A DNA stretch of 64,000 nucleotides from Lacimicrobium alkaliphilum (GTDB lineage Bacteria; Pseudomonadota; Gammaproteobacteria; Enterobacterales; Alteromonadaceae), in NCBI RefSeq assembly GCF_001466725.1, contig NZ_CP013650.1, positions 2,666,001-2,730,000 on the forward strand. The letters are read 5' to 3'. The position numbers and the translations under genes were made by a program. This document shows, in pieces, positions 17,378 through 27,410 of this stretch. The notes below the pieces were generated by a model, which was not told the DNA's origin, made no database searches, and worked only from the letters and a program-made list of their open reading frames with translations. How positions within the stretch are numbered: the stretch's first letter is position 1; the number at the start of each line of letters is the position of its first letter.

Positions 17378-18277
17378 TTACTGACGCCGACTATCGGAAA
17401 GCACGTCTTCGCGGATAAGTTCGAGTTCCAGCCTGGCATAGCGATGCTCCACAAACTCGTACACATTGGTGCTGAGTGACAACTTAAAATAGTTGGATGC
17501 CACAGCAGTTTCTCCGCGGGCCCCATGATACTTACCCAGATAGAAATAGGCTTCACAGAGTCTGTTGGCCAGTTCACGCTGGTTCTGAATGTTCATCAGC
17601 AGCCCGGACAGCAACTGTCGTTCGGTAATTTTGCCCAGATACAAATCCACCAGTTGGGTGGCCCACTCCTGTTCACGCAACTGTGTGCGACTGGCGGCCA
17701 GGTTTTTCTGTGCCTGTGCGTAGTCCACTTCTGACTCGGCAATAAAGGTCCACAATGCGCGATAGGGATCCCGTTCATCTTTTTGATAATAACGATGCAA
17801 ATCCTCTACCGCCAGCTCGGGTCTGCCGCCGTAATAAAGGGCGATACCACGATTCAAAAAGGCGTAGTCATGTTCAGGGTCAATATCCAAAGTGGCATCA
17901 AAAGATTCATAGGCCTGAATAAATTCACGATTCTGGGTGTGATGAATGCCCATATAGTTATAGGCTTCGGCCAAATCAGGTTTAAGTTTTAACGCCATAG
18001 AAAAATCAAACTGCGCCAGCCCCGACAGACCCACGCTGTCATACAGGGTGCCGCGCTGATACAACAGGTCGGCACGCTGGCTGTCCTCCAGTTCTACCTG
18101 CCCCAGAATCTGATTATAGCGGGCCAGCGCCATCTGACTGCGCATATTAGCCGGCAACGGCTCTACCAGCACCAGATTACCCATCTGACCATTACCATAC
18201 TGGCTGTGATTAACAGAGGTACAGGCTGCAGTTAACAGCAGAAAAAGGAGAATTAAGCCGGGTCTGAAACATTGCAT
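17378..18277 (-). CDS. nlpI: Lipoprotein NlpI (TPR adaptor)
   Basis: Outer-membrane lipoprotein with TPR repeats that in E. coli holds the protease Prc and peptidoglycan hydrolases such as MepS. The lipobox is LLLTAAC with Cys19. The TPR region matches E. coli NlpI closely: LLYQRGTLYDSVGLSGLAQFDFS, NYMGIHHTQ, FLNRGIALYYGGRPELAVEDL and the C-terminal FVEHRYARLELELI. Length is 299 aa against 294. It lies downstream of pnp as in E. coli, but separated by a terminator, so it has its own promoter in 18278-18516. Confidence 0.93.
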   Translation of the reverse strand: MQCFRPGLILLFLLLTAACTSVNHSQYGNGQMGNLVLVEPLPANMRSQMALARYNQILGQVELEDSQRADLLYQRGTLYDSVGLSGLAQFDFSMALKLKPDLAEAYNYMGIHHTQNREFIQAYESFDATLDIDPEHDYAFLNRGIALYYGGRPELAVEDLHRYYQKDERDPYRALWTFIAESEVDYAQAQKNLAASRTQLREQEWATQLVDLYLGKITERQLLSGLLMNIQNQRELANRLCEAYFYLGKYHGARGETAVASNYFKLSLSTNVYEFVEHRYARLELELIREDVLSDSRRQ

Positions 18278-18516
18278 AGTGTATAAATGAGCCTGTTCTG
18301 AAGATGAGATTTGAATACCAACTACCTTATACCTGTTATCGGTACCAACATAAAGGCTGTCAGTGTATCAAAATTTAGTACGCTGGCGCACCTGGCATAA
18401 CGGGTTCGTGCAGCTGGTGAGTCTCTCAGGGTGAGGCGAACACCAAAACTCAGGGAGAGTTTTAGGAGAGCTTCAGCTGGCCTGCGCAGCAGGTGAGCTA
18501 CAGGGAAGTAGCGAGC

Positions 18517-18549
18517 AAAAAAAATGGCATCCTCAGGATGCCATTTTTA
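18517..18549 (-). terminator. Terminator of pnp (bidirectional)
   Basis: A 12-bp perfect stem (AAAATGGCATCC / GGATGCCATTTT) with a 3-base loop and an A/T run on both sides, 38 bases after the pnp stop. On the minus strand it ends in eight T residues. The remainder of the pnp-nlpI gap (18278-18516) contains no gene that I can support. Confidence 0.85.
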
Positions 18550-18586
18550 TTCAGTCAGGAATAACGCCGCTAAGAGGCGCGCTACC

Positions 18587-20701
18587 TTATTCTTCTGATT
18601 GTGGTTCCTGCTGTGCAGGTTTTTCAAGCAGTTCTTTCATGCTCAGACGAATGCGGTTCTGACGGTCGATTTCCATCACTTTCACATCCACCATCTGACC
18701 TTCAGTAAGGTAATCAGATACCTTGGCCACACGCTCATGGGCGATTTGCGAGATATGTACCAGGCCTTCTTTACCCGGCAGTACTTCAACAAAGGCACCA
18801 AAATCGACAACCCGCACCACTTTACCGTGGTAAGTCTTACCCACTTCCACATCGGCGGTAATGGCTTCAATCAGCTCAATAGCAAGCATGGCTTTAGCGC
18901 GTTCGGCGGCAAAGATCTTAATAGTGCCGTCATCTTCAATCTCGATATTGGTATCAGATTTCTCGGTAATAGAACGGATATTGGCGCCGCCCTTACCGAT
19001 AACATCACGAATCTTGTCCTGCTCTACCTTGATGGTATAGATGCGCGGGGCAAATTCAGACATCTCTTCACGAGGCTGATTAATCGCCTGATCCATCACA
19101 CCGAGAATGTGCAGACGGGCTTCTTTGGCCTGCTTCAGGGCAACCTGCATGATTTCCTGCGTGATACCTTCGATCTTGATATCCATCTGCAGAGCAGTGA
19201 TACCTTCCTGGGTACCGGCCACTTTAAAGTCCATATCACCGAGATGATCTTCATCACCAAGGATATCGGACAGCACCACAAACTTGTCATCAGACTTAAC
19301 CAGCCCCATGGCAATACCGGCCACTGAGGCTTTAATCGGTACACCGGCGTCCATCAGTGCCAGCGAGGTACCACAAACCGAGGCCATGGAAGAAGAACCG
19401 TTAGACTCGGTGATTTCTGATACCACACGAATGACATAGGGGAATTCTTCGGCGCTTGGCATAACAGCCTGAATACCGCGTTTGGCCAGACGACCATGGC
19501 CGATTTCACGGCGCTTGGGCGAGCCAATCATGCCGGTTTCACCCACGCAGTAGGGAGGGAAGTTATAATGCAGCATAAAGCGGCTGTTGGTCATGCCGCC
19601 CAGCTCATCGATCATCTGTGCATCACGTTCAGTACCCAGTGTTGCGGCAACAAGAGCCTGGGTCTCACCACGGGTAAACAGGGCTGAACCATGGGTACGG
19701 GGCAGAATACCGGTGCCAACACTCAAAGCACGGATCATCTGAGGGTCACGGCCATCGATACGCGGCTCACCGGCCAGAATGCGTGAACGCACCACATCAC
19801 TTTCCAGTTCATGCAGCAGTTCTTTCACTTCTTTGCTGTCCTGCTCAGGATCCTGCTCTTCAATCTGCGCTACAACGTTGTCACTCAGCGCGGTAATGGC
19901 ATCTTTACGGGCCATCTTGTCAGAGATTTGATAGGCCTCTGTCATCTGCTCTTCGGCCAGCTCTTTAATTTTGGCTTTCAGGGCAGTGTTTTCAGCAGGC
20001 GGCTGCCAGTCCCACTTAGGCGTATTCACCTCAGCGGCAAACTCATTTACTGCCTTGATCACAGTCTGAGACTGTTCATGGCCGTAGACCACCGCACCCA
20101 GCATGGTTTCTTCAGACAACATATTGGCTTCGGATTCCACCATCAGCACGGCGCTTTCGGTACCGGCCACCACCAGATCAAGCTGGCTTTCAGGTTGCTC
20201 GGAAACCAGGGTGTTGAGCATATACTGGCCATCTTTATAACCGACGCGGGCGGCGCCGATAGGGCCATTAAAAGGAATACCCGAAATCGCCAGGGCCGCA
20301 GAGGTACCGATCATGGAAATCACATCGGTAGGAATATCAGGGTTGGCAGAGACGACAGTGATCACCACCTGAACTTCGTTCATAAAGCCATCCGGGAACA
20401 ACGGGCGGATCGGGCGGTCGATCAGTCGGGCAGTCAGGGTTTCGTATTCGGAAGGGCGACCTTCACGCTTGAAAAAACCACCGGGGATCTTACCCGCGGC
20501 GTAGGTTTTTTCCTGATAATTCACAGTCAGAGGGAAAAAGTTCTGGTCAGGCTTGGCTTCTTTTTTACCAACCACGGTAACCAGTACAGAGGTGTCATCC
20601 ATGCTTGCCATCACAGCTGCAGTGGCCTGACGGGCGATAACGCCGGTTTCGAGAGTTACGGTATGCTGACCATATTGAAAAGTCTTAGTAATAGGTGTCA
20701 C
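18587..20701 (-). CDS. pnp: Polyribonucleotide nucleotidyltransferase (PNPase)
   Basis: 3'-5' phosphorolytic exoribonuclease, core of the RNA degradosome. Two RNase PH domains (about residues 1-230 and 310-550) flank a helical linker. The active-site region includes FRRGETQ-like [15 protein letters not shown] and [12 protein letters not shown], and the metal-binding [15 protein letters not shown]. The KH domain follows ([15 protein letters not shown]) and then S1 ([26 protein letters not shown]). Length is 704 aa. The start is GTG at 20701 with AGGA upstream; E. coli uses TTG at this gene. Unlike in E. coli, no rpsO lies directly upstream. Confidence 0.97.
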   Translation of the reverse strand: MTPITKTFQYGQHTVTLETGVIARQATAAVMASMDDTSVLVTVVGKKEAKPDQNFFPLTVNYQEKTYAAGKIPGGFFKREGRPSEYETLTARLIDRPIRPLFPDGFMNEVQVVITVVSANPDIPTDVISMIGTSAALAISGIPFNGPIGAARVGYKDGQYMLNTLVSEQPESQLDLVVAGTESAVLMVESEANMLSEETMLGAVVYGHEQSQTVIKAVNEFAAEVNTPKWDWQPPAENTALKAKIKELAEEQMTEAYQISDKMARKDAITALSDNVVAQIEEQDPEQDSKEVKELLHELESDVVRSRILAGEPRIDGRDPQMIRALSVGTGILPRTHGSALFTRGETQALVAATLGTERDAQMIDELGGMTNSRFMLHYNFPPYCVGETGMIGSPKRREIGHGRLAKRGIQAVMPSAEEFPYVIRVVSEITESNGSSSMASVCGTSLALMDAGVPIKASVAGIAMGLVKSDDKFVVLSDILGDEDHLGDMDFKVAGTQEGITALQMDIKIEGITQEIMQVALKQAKEARLHILGVMDQAINQPREEMSEFAPRIYTIKVEQDKIRDVIGKGGANIRSITEKSDTNIEIEDDGTIKIFAAERAKAMLAIELIEAITADVEVGKTYHGKVVRVVDFGAFVEVLPGKEGLVHISQIAHERVAKVSDYLTEGQMVDVKVMEIDRQNRIRLSMKELLEKPAQQEPQSEE

Positions 20702-20880
20702 TTTTTATATCCTTTCCGGGAGCCTTCTGTTCAACAAAGTGACTGCACTTTTTCCAAGCCTGTTCATTGCTGACTTGCTTTCACGCAGCCTCTTGTCTTT
20801 TGCAGAGGCTCTTACATTGATAGTTTCTTTCGCTTTTTAATTGCGGCGCATAGTATAGCGGCTAGAGCGGGCTAAAAACA
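20702..20880 (-). promoter_or_regulatory. pnp leader with hairpin and putative promoter
   Basis: The minus strand holds a TATACT -10-like element (20852-20857) and, downstream of it, a 7-bp stem AGCCTCT/AGAGGCT with a 10-base loop (20787-20810). In E. coli the pnp leader folds into a hairpin cut by RNase III as the first step of autoregulation; this hairpin sits in the matching place. The role is inferred from position. Confidence 0.45.
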
Positions 20881-21032
20881 GAGAAAATTCTGTGACATAG
20901 GGGTGCAAGCCTTCAGTTGGCAGACGTCAGCCTTCAGGAACGAACGGCAGACCAATAGACAATCAGCTGCCAGTGAGATTTCTGAATTCACCACAAAGAC
21001 ACAGAGGACACGGAGAAGCGCATTATAATGTA

Positions 21033-21052
21033 GGGTCCAATTTATTGGACCC
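21033..21052. repeat. Palindromic element GGGTCCAA-TTTA-TTGGACCC
   Basis: Perfect 8-bp inverted repeat with a TTTA loop, preceded by GTA and nested in the composite repeat. It has the same plan (GTAGG-stem-TTTA-stem) as the hairpins between ruvB and ruvA, so it may be one REP-like family. Confidence 0.6.
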
Positions 21053-21098
21053 CCACGGATATTTGTCGAATAAATTCCATCTCGCAAAGGCCCAATCA

Positions 21099-21190
21099 GG
21101 TAGCCTGCAAGGAGCGAAGCGGATTGCAGGAACAGAACAAGGACGACCCGATGTTGCCCCGGATTCCGCTGCGCTGCATCACGGGCTACC
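21099..21190. repeat. GGTAGCC...GGCTACC-ended nested repeat
   Basis: Bounded by GGTAGCC (21099-21105) and its complement GGCTACC (21184-21190). Each half carries a GCGAAGCGGATT or GGATTCCGCTGCGC stretch, so the halves are imperfect inverted copies. Typical of small non-coding intergenic repeats; no coding content. Confidence 0.55.
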
Positions 21191-21334
21191 CCTGCGTCTC
21201 TGAGATATCAAACAAATAAAAGCTTAAGATCTCGCAGAGCGCGCGGAGACTGATAAGATTAATTGTCCAAACCGCTGTGCCCTTTGTGGCTCTGTGCTGA
21301 AAAGCTTTTTGTTCTGGTAACTGAAAGCGGCAAA

Positions 21335-21724
21335 TTATTCTACTTGTTCGCCATATTTGGCAATCAGGCCCTGGCGTTTGGCTTTGGGTAAGCCTTTTAC
21401 CACCAGAGCATAAGAGTGATCGATCATTCTCTTAAGCTCACCTTGCGGTACCGAACCATCCAGTATCACCGTATTCCAGTGCTGCTTATTCATATGATAG
21501 CCGGGGATTACGGCACTGAAAATTTCTCTGAGCATCAGTGCTTGGGTAGGCTCGCATTTCAGATTCATGCGCCCTTCCGGCTTGCCATCTGCACCTTTTT
21601 CGGTACCTAAGGTGGCAAACATTTTGCCCGCAATCTTATACACTGCCACCTCAGGACCGAAGGGAAAGTCTTCAATGGCTTCGGGTTTACTCAGTAAATA
21701 CTCCCTGGCCTGGATGTAATCCAT
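21335..21724 (-). CDS. MmcQ/YjbR family protein
   Basis: A 129-aa cytosolic protein of the MmcQ/YjbR family (CyaY-like fold). Conserved stretches: YLLSKPEAIEDFPFGPEVAVYKIAGKMFA, NLKCEPTQALMLRE, PGYHMNKQHWNTV and a basic C-terminus. Proposed to bind DNA in some species, but the role is not established. It starts 5 bases after the ruvB stop, so it is probably the last gene of the ruvB transcript. Confidence 0.85.
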   Translation of the reverse strand: MDYIQAREYLLSKPEAIEDFPFGPEVAVYKIAGKMFATLGTEKGADGKPEGRMNLKCEPTQALMLREIFSAVIPGYHMNKQHWNTVILDGSVPQGELKRMIDHSYALVVKGLPKAKRQGLIAKYGEQVE

Positions 21725-21729
21725 ACTTC

Positions 21730-22737
21730 TTACTCAGGTTTAATATCAAAGCCAAGGTGCAAAAAGGCGCGCTGGGTGGCGATACGGCCACGGGGAGTGC
21801 GCTGCAAAAAGCCCTGCTGAATCAGATACGGCTCTATCACATCTTCAATGGTTTCTTTTTCTTCACCTATGGCTGCGGCCAGGTTATCCAGCCCCACTGG
21901 CCCGCCGCTGAACTTATCGATAATGGCGTTGAGTAACTTGCGGTCCATATAATCAAAGCCCTGCGTATCCACATCCAGCATATCCAGCGCTTTGCCGGCC
22001 ACATCCGGGGTAATGTGACCCTGGGCCTTAATTTCCGCATAATCTCTGACCCGGCGCAGCAGACGGTTGGCAATACGGGGGGTACCACGGGAGCGCCGTG
22101 CCACTTCGAGGGCCCCTTCAGGCTCCAGCTGCAGATTCAGATAATCAGCAGAACGGGTCACAATGGTGGTCAGATCGGCAATATTATAAAATTCCAGCCG
22201 CTGCACTATGCCAAAGCGATCTCTGAGCGGCGAGGTTAACGAGCCCGCCCTGGTGGTGGCACCCACCAGCGTAAAAGGTGGCAGTTCGAGCTTGATAGAG
22301 CGGGCCGCGGGCCCCTCGCCGATCATAATATCCAGTTGGTAGTCTTCCATGGCCGGATAGAGAATCTCTTCCACTACCGGGCTTAAACGGTGTATCTCAT
22401 CGATAAACAGCACATCATGGGCTTCGAGGTTGGTCAGCAGCGCCGCCAGATCGCCGGCTTTTTCCAGCACCGGGCCTGAGGTGGTTTTAATGCTCACCCC
22501 CATTTCATTGGCAACGATATTGGCCAGAGTAGTTTTACCTAAACCGGGCGGACCGAAGATCAACAAATGATCGAGGGCGTCTTTACGGTTACGGGCAGCC
22601 TGAATAAAGATTTCCATCTGCTCACAGACATGATCCTGACCGGTATAGTCGGCCAGCATCCTTGGGCGTATGGCCCTGTCGATAACCTCATCTTCATTGC
22701 TGGCTGCAGGCTCTACCAGACGATCGGCTTCTATCAT
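21730..22737 (-). CDS. ruvB: Holliday junction branch-migration helicase RuvB
   Basis: AAA+ motor of the RuvABC resolvasome. Walker A is [13 protein letters not shown], Walker B FIDEIHRL, sensor 1 [11 protein letters not shown], the arginine finger region LRDRFGI, and the C-terminal winged helix has RTPRGRIAT. Length is 335 aa (E. coli 336). ruvA lies upstream on the same strand but about 150 bases away, separated by palindromic repeats rather than the usual tight spacing. Confidence 0.97.
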   Translation of the reverse strand: MIEADRLVEPAASNEDEVIDRAIRPRMLADYTGQDHVCEQMEIFIQAARNRKDALDHLLIFGPPGLGKTTLANIVANEMGVSIKTTSGPVLEKAGDLAALLTNLEAHDVLFIDEIHRLSPVVEEILYPAMEDYQLDIMIGEGPAARSIKLELPPFTLVGATTRAGSLTSPLRDRFGIVQRLEFYNIADLTTIVTRSADYLNLQLEPEGALEVARRSRGTPRIANRLLRRVRDYAEIKAQGHITPDVAGKALDMLDVDTQGFDYMDRKLLNAIIDKFSGGPVGLDNLAAAIGEEKETIEDVIEPYLIQQGFLQRTPRGRIATQRAFLHLGFDIKPE

Positions 22738-22802
22738 TTTATTTATATCCCAATTCTGCTTTGCTATGGACTATTTGTCCGGCTGGCAATGCTGCGACGC
22801 AG

Positions 22803-22866
22803 GCCGGACTTTAGTCCGACATCAGCGTCCATTTTTTAACCGTTGTCGGGATAAATCCCGACCTAC
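22803..22866. repeat. Pair of palindromic repeats between ruvB and ruvA
   Basis: Two short hairpins of the same plan: CGGACT-TT-AGTCCG (22804-22817) and GTCGGG-ATAAAT-CCCGAC (22845-22862), the second followed by CTACAG. They lie in the gap from 22738 to 22885. The arrangement as an outward-facing pair resembles REP/BIME-type elements, which can stabilise or attenuate mRNA between operon genes. Confidence 0.6.
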
Positions 22867-22885
22867 AGGCTCTTGCATACAGTCC

Positions 22886-23503
22886 CTACAACATTGACCG
22901 CAAGACTTCGCGGATCAGATCTTCACTGGTCATGCCCTGACGATGCAGATTATTAACGGTTTTGCTGATCTGCGCCGGTTTATATCCCAGAGCCACCAGC
23001 GCACTGATGGCCTCTTCTTTAGGATCATCAGACACCACAAAGGTATTTTCAATGGTCTGTGGCTGCGCTGCAAGATGATTATCAGTATTCTCTCCCAGCA
23101 GGCTGCTGAGTCTGTCCTTAAGCTCCACCAGCAAGCGCTCGGCGGTTTTCTTACCCACCCCCGGCAGCTTCACCAGCGCGTTGACATCCTGTTGCTGTAC
23201 GCAATGAACAAACTGTGCCGCCGACATGCCGGATAAAATGGTCAGCGCCATCTTCGGGCCCACGCCGTTAGCCTTGATCAGCTCCCGAAACAGCGCCCTT
23301 TCCGACTGATTAGCAAAACCAAACAGCAACTGGGCATCTTCACGCACCACAAAATGGGTATAAACAATCACTTCTTCACCGGCATCGGGCAACTGGTAAA
23401 AGCTGGTCATGGGCAGCTGAATCTCATAGCCCACCCCGGCCGCTTCGATCAAAATCTGTGGCGGCTGCTTCTCAACCAGTATCCCGCGAATTCTGCCTAT
23501 CAT
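22886..23503 (-). CDS. ruvA: Holliday junction DNA-binding protein RuvA
   Basis: Tetrameric junction-binding subunit of RuvAB. Domain I is the OB-fold starting [27 protein letters not shown]. Domain II has two helix-hairpin-helix motifs, [16 protein letters not shown] and [19 protein letters not shown]. Domain III (residues about 155-205) is the RuvB-binding part, with [19 protein letters not shown]. Length is 205 aa (E. coli 203). Spacing to both neighbours in the ruv set is widened by repeats. Confidence 0.97.
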   Translation of the reverse strand: MIGRIRGILVEKQPPQILIEAAGVGYEIQLPMTSFYQLPDAGEEVIVYTHFVVREDAQLLFGFANQSERALFRELIKANGVGPKMALTILSGMSAAQFVHCVQQQDVNALVKLPGVGKKTAERLLVELKDRLSSLLGENTDNHLAAQPQTIENTFVVSDDPKEEAISALVALGYKPAQISKTVNNLHRQGMTSEDLIREVLRSML

Positions 23504-23525
23504 ATTAATCTTCCTGTTTTTTATT

Positions 23526-23734
23526 ATTCACCACAGAGTCACAGAGAACACAGAGGTATAAGGATTGATGATCTATCCCTCTGCGCCTCTGCGAGATCAG
23601 ATAAATAAAAGCTGAAGGTCACGCAGAGACGTGGAGATCGCAGAGATTTAACGCTCTGTCGTCCTTTACCTTCGCGTTCTTTGCGGCTTTGCGCTAAACC
23701 GCCTTTAAACCTCTGTGTTCTCTGTGTCTCTGTA
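23526..23734. repeat. Composite dispersed repeat, copy 2 (uninterrupted)
   Basis: Left end ATTCACCACAGAGTCACAGAG and right end CTCTGTGTCTCTGTAGT are inverted, imperfect copies of one another, so the 210-base unit has terminal inverted repeats. Internal CTCTGCGAGATCAGATAAAT, GCTGAAGGTCACGCAGAGACG and TTCTTTGCGGCTTTGCGC are themselves repetitive. The centre matches copy 1 at 21192-21250. It fills the whole ruvC-ruvA gap and ends 4 bases before the ruvC stop. Confidence 0.7.
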
Positions 23735-23737
23735 GTT

Positions 23738-24259
23738 TTATTTCCTCAATCTGCCCCGCACGGTTTTACTGGCCTGGCCGGATAGCTTAATCAGGCTCTG
23801 GCGGGTATGACCATGGCATAACGCCACTGCCAGGGCATCGGCGGCATCAGCCTGGGGCTTACCCGGTAATTTCAGCAAAAAACTGACCATATGCTGCACC
23901 TGTTCTTTGGCTGCGCCGCCCTTGCCCACCACCGCCTGTTTAATCTGGCGGGCCGAGTACTCCGCCAGCAACAGACCATGATTGGTGCCGGCCACAATCG
24001 CCGCGCCCCTGGCCTGCCCCAGCTTCAGCGCCGAATCCGGATTACGGGCCATAAACACCTGTTCTACCGCCATTTCCTCGGGCTGAAACTGGGCAATAAT
24101 CTCACTGACACCGTTATAAATCTGTTGCAAACGCTCAGGTAACGGGCCATCCGATAAACGAATACAACCGCTGCCTACATACTCGAACTTTTGCCCCTGC
24201 TGGCGAACAAGGCCATAGCCGGTAATTCTTGAGCCGGGATCGATGCCCAGAATAATCAA
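23738..24259 (-). CDS. ruvC: Holliday junction endonuclease RuvC
   Basis: Resolves junctions by paired nicking. The catalytic acidic residues are visible as D7 ([14 protein letters not shown]), E66 region ([13 protein letters not shown]) and the C-terminal [12 protein letters not shown]. Length is 173 aa, the same as E. coli. It follows yebC by 9 bases on the same strand, giving the standard yebC-ruvC coupling. Confidence 0.97.
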   Translation of the reverse strand: MIILGIDPGSRITGYGLVRQQGQKFEYVGSGCIRLSDGPLPERLQQIYNGVSEIIAQFQPEEMAVEQVFMARNPDSALKLGQARGAAIVAGTNHGLLLAEYSARQIKQAVVGKGGAAKEQVQHMVSFLLKLPGKPQADAADALAVALCHGHTRQSLIKLSGQASKTVRGRLRK

Positions 24260-24268
24260 AGGCGGCCC

Positions 24269-25018
24269 TTACTCATCAAGATTCTCCAGAATATCATCGC
24301 TGATATGGGCATTGGTGTAGACTTCCTGTACATCATCCAGATCTTCTAAGGCATCCACCAGTTTAATCAGCGTCGGCGCGCTCTGTTCATCCAGTTCCGC
24401 TTTGGTGGCAGGCACCAACGTCACTTCGGCGTGGGCGGCTTTGAGGCCAGCCTCATCCAGGGCATCCTTCACCTTCCCGAAACGCTCAGGGCTGGTATAC
24501 ACCTCAAAGCTCTGATCCTCATTGGTCTGAATATCTTCAGCCCCCGCCTCCAGTGCAATCAGCATCAGCTGTTCTTCGTCCGTCTCACTGGCATAGCTGA
24601 TCACGCCTTTTTTGCTGAACAGATAGGCCACCGAGCCATTGGTGCCCAGATTGCCGCCGTGTTTGGAAAAAGCATGGCGGATATCGCTGACGGTGCGGTT
24701 AATATTATCAGTCATCGCTTCTACCATCACCGCCGTGCCACCGGCGCCATAGCCCTCGTAGACCACGGTTTCCATATTGTCGCCATCGGCATTACCGGCG
24801 CCCCGGGCCACGGCATTATCCACCGTATCTTTCTTCATATTATTCGACAGGGCCTTGTCGATAGCAGCCCGCAATCTGGGGTTGGCGTCGGGATCGGCAC
24901 CGCCCTCGCGGGCAGCGGTCACCAGTTCCCGAATCAGCTTGGTAAAAATCTTGCCCCGTTTGGCATCCTGCGCCGCCTTGCGATGCTTGATATTGGCCCA
25001 TTTACTGTGTCCGGCCAT
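24269..25018 (-). CDS. yebC: YebC/PmpR family transcription or translation regulator
   Basis: A 249-aa DUF28 protein beginning [28 protein letters not shown], the family hallmark. Also typical are [17 protein letters not shown] and [14 protein letters not shown]. Related proteins repress quorum-sensing genes (PmpR) or relieve ribosome stalling on proline runs (mitochondrial TACO1 and recent bacterial work). The ruvC neighbourhood is conserved in gammaproteobacteria but the functional reason is unclear. The start has GGAGG just upstream. Confidence 0.95.
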   Translation of the reverse strand: MAGHSKWANIKHRKAAQDAKRGKIFTKLIRELVTAAREGGADPDANPRLRAAIDKALSNNMKKDTVDNAVARGAGNADGDNMETVVYEGYGAGGTAVMVEAMTDNINRTVSDIRHAFSKHGGNLGTNGSVAYLFSKKGVISYASETDEEQLMLIALEAGAEDIQTNEDQSFEVYTSPERFGKVKDALDEAGLKAAHAEVTLVPATKAELDEQSAPTLIKLVDALEDLDDVQEVYTNAHISDDILENLDE

Positions 25019-25070
25019 CCGTCTCCTCCTGTGAAGCGTTGTGAGATTGACGAGAATCTGTTTTAAGAGC

Positions 25071-25508
25071 TTACCAATTCTGACTCAACTGCAAAATAGC
25101 CTGACGATTGGTATCGGACCAGACTTTGGCTACCGCCTGCTCGGCGGGTAACCATAGATATGCACTGTGTTCCGTCAGCCTGATGAGTTGTTCTGATGGT
25201 ACTTCAAGACTGAAGACATGTTCTTTATTGTGGGTAACCTCAGGGGCATAGCGATAACGCCAGGCTGAGCGGATAGGATAGTGATTTATTTTCAGCTCAT
25301 CTTTGAGGGTATAACCCTCATGCAGAATATCGATACCGGTTTCTTCTTTCACTTCGCGCAGCGCAGTCTGATACGGTGTTTCCTGCCCCTCCATGGTACC
25401 GGTTACCGACTGCCAGAAATCGGCATCATCCAGACGTTGCAACAACAGCACCCGCCGGTGGTGATCATAAATCACCACCAGCGCCGACTCTGGACGTTTA
25501 AAGCTCAA
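25071..25508 (-). CDS. nudB: Dihydroneopterin triphosphate pyrophosphatase (Nudix)
   Basis: Removes pyrophosphate from dihydroneopterin triphosphate in folate synthesis. The Nudix box is [24 protein letters not shown]-terminal [22 protein letters not shown] and the FWQSVTG stretch match E. coli NudB, and the gene lies between aspS and yebC as there. Length is 145 aa. It starts 2 bases after the aspS stop, so it is coupled to it. Confidence 0.92.
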   Translation of the reverse strand: MSFKRPESALVVIYDHHRRVLLLQRLDDADFWQSVTGTMEGQETPYQTALREVKEETGIDILHEGYTLKDELKINHYPIRSAWRYRYAPEVTHNKEHVFSLEVPSEQLIRLTEHSAYLWLPAEQAVAKVWSDTNRQAILQLSQNW

Positions 25509-25510
25509 GT

Positions 25511-27280
25511 TCAGTCCTGTGGCTTATCAGCCTTTTTCACTTCAATGGCCAGATCCTGCAACGCCTGAGGATTGGCTGGCGATGGCGCATCGGTAAGCGG
25601 ACAGGCCGCAGTGGTAGTTTTGGGAAAAGCCATCACATCACGGATAGAGGTGGCGCCTGTCATCAGCATCACCATACGATCCAGACCAAAGGCCAGGCCT
25701 GCATGAGGCGGTGCGCCGTATTTCAGCGCTTCGAGTAAAAAGCCAAATTTCAGTTCGGCTTCCTCATCACTGATCCCCAGAATGCGGAACACCTCGGCCT
25801 GCATAGTCTGATCATGAATACGCACCGAACCGCCCCCCAGCTCGACACCGTTTAACACCATATCATAGGCGTTGGACAAGGCATTAACCGGGTCCGCCGC
25901 CAGTTGCTCAGCACTGAGGTCACGGGGCGCGGTAAAGGGGTGATGCAAGGCATACAGCTCACCATCCACCTCTTCAAACATAGGGAAGTCCACAACCCAA
26001 AGCGGCTTCCAGTCACCTTCGAGCAGCTCCAGATCTTCACCGAGTTTAAGACGCAGAGCCCCCAGCGCTTCGGTCACCACAGTGGCCGAGTCGGCACCAA
26101 ATAACAGAATATCACCACTCTCGGCACCAGTCCGCTCAAGTAATTTATTGGCAACCTCTTCGCCGAGGAATTTAAGAATAGGCGATTGCAGCCCGTCCAG
26201 TCCGGCAGCTTTATCATTTACCTTCAGCCAGGCCAGGCCTTTGGCGCCATAGATACCGACAAATTTGGCGTAGTCATCCAGTTGCTTGCGCGACAAACCA
26301 GCACCGCCCGGCACCCGGATCACCGCCACCCTGCCTTTGGCATCATTGGCTGGACCGGAGAAGACCTTAAATTCAACCTCTTTGAGCAGGTCGGCCACAT
26401 CGGTCAGCTCCAGTGGATTGCGTAAATCCGGCTTATCAGAGCCATAGCGGCGCATGGCGTCGGCATAGGTCATACGGGGGAAATCAGCTAACTCCACATC
26501 CAGCAGTTCTTTAAAGAGACTGCGGATCATGCCCTCGGTAATGGCCATCACGCCATCGGCATCAAGGAAAGAGGTTTCCAGGTCGATCTGGGTAAACTCA
26601 GGCTGACGATCGGCACGCAAGTCTTCGTCGCGGAAACATTTGACGATCTGATAATACTTGTCCATGCCTGACATCATCAGCAATTGCTTAAACAGCTGCG
26701 GAGATTGTGGCAGAGCAAAAAACTCACCTTTGTGGGTACGGCTTGGCACCAGATAATCGCGGGCCCCTTCCGGTGTGGCTTTGGTCAGGATCGGCGTTTC
26801 GATATCCAGAAAGCCTTCACGCTCCAGATAACGGCGTACCGCCCCGGTGACTTTGGCCCGGAACATCAGACGCTGGGTCATCAGCGGGCGACGCAGATCC
26901 AGATAGCGATATTTAAGACGCTGCTCTTCAGAGTTCTCCTGATTGGAGTCCAGCGGTAAGGGTGCCGCTTTACTTAAAATTGTCAGTTCTTTACCGAGAA
27001 TTTCAATTTCACCGGTAGGCATGTCTTTATTTACCTGCCCTTCGGGACGGGCGCGCACCAGGCCTTTGATCTGCACACAATACTCGTTGCGGACCTTATT
27101 GGCCTGTTCGAACACTTCGGCCAGATCCGGGTCATATACCACCTGCACGATACCCTGACGATCGCGCAGGTCGAGGAAAATCACCCCGCCGAGATCCCGG
27201 CGCCGGTTTACCCAGCCACATAGCGTTACGTCCTGTCCGGTATAAGATGCATTGATATTGCCGCAATAATCTGTGCGCAT
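25511..27280 (-). CDS. aspS: Aspartyl-tRNA synthetase
   Basis: Class IIb synthetase charging tRNA-Asp. N-terminal OB anticodon-binding domain ([28 protein letters not shown]), motif 2 [18 protein letters not shown], the bacterial GAD insertion domain (about 285-420) and motif 3 [14 protein letters not shown] set the start at the ATG at 27280 (MRTDYCGNI), preceded by AGGTAG, because it gives 589 aa (E. coli 590). The open frame extends 99 bases further upstream without family similarity. Confidence 0.97.
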   Translation of the reverse strand: MRTDYCGNINASYTGQDVTLCGWVNRRRDLGGVIFLDLRDRQGIVQVVYDPDLAEVFEQANKVRNEYCVQIKGLVRARPEGQVNKDMPTGEIEILGKELTILSKAAPLPLDSNQENSEEQRLKYRYLDLRRPLMTQRLMFRAKVTGAVRRYLEREGFLDIETPILTKATPEGARDYLVPSRTHKGEFFALPQSPQLFKQLLMMSGMDKYYQIVKCFRDEDLRADRQPEFTQIDLETSFLDADGVMAITEGMIRSLFKELLDVELADFPRMTYADAMRRYGSDKPDLRNPLELTDVADLLKEVEFKVFSGPANDAKGRVAVIRVPGGAGLSRKQLDDYAKFVGIYGAKGLAWLKVNDKAAGLDGLQSPILKFLGEEVANKLLERTGAESGDILLFGADSATVVTEALGALRLKLGEDLELLEGDWKPLWVVDFPMFEEVDGELYALHHPFTAPRDLSAEQLAADPVNALSNAYDMVLNGVELGGGSVRIHDQTMQAEVFRILGISDEEAELKFGFLLEALKYGAPPHAGLAFGLDRMVMLMTGATSIRDVMAFPKTTTAACPLTDAPSPANPQALQDLAIEVKKADKPQD

Positions 27281-27410
27281 GAAACTACCTGTCTGTTGTT
27301 TTAATAACGGTCCGCCTGCAACCGTGCACCGGTCAGCGCCGTAAAAATGCTTAAAATAAGGGCCGCATAGTATACCCAAACTGGCCGATTATGCGAGGTC
27401 CAACTCCGGG

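Larger units (their letters stand above)
20978..21300. repeat. Composite dispersed repeat, copy 1 (carries nested elements)
   Basis: Opens with ATTCACCACAAAGACACAGAG (20987 onward) and closes with GGCTCTGTG near 21295, an inverted relationship of CACAGAG/CTCTGTG ends. The central part CTGCGTCTCTGAGAT...AAATAAAAGCTTAAG...CGCAGAGCG (21192-21250) matches copy 2 at 23583-23640. Between about 21028 and 21193 it is interrupted by two other palindromic elements. No open frame with coding character is present; this gap of over 600 bases between pnp and mmcQ contains only the pnp leader and repeats. Confidence 0.65.

Noticed and set aside
18599..20773. Long open frames on the plus strand opposite pnp
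   Set aside because: They are antisense to an unmistakable PNPase, rich in His and Gln as expected for complements of its codons, and carry no recognisable domain.
20978..23734. CRISPR array suspected from repeated CACAGAG motifs
   Set aside because: Repeat units are irregular, of varied length, without uniform spacers and without cas genes.
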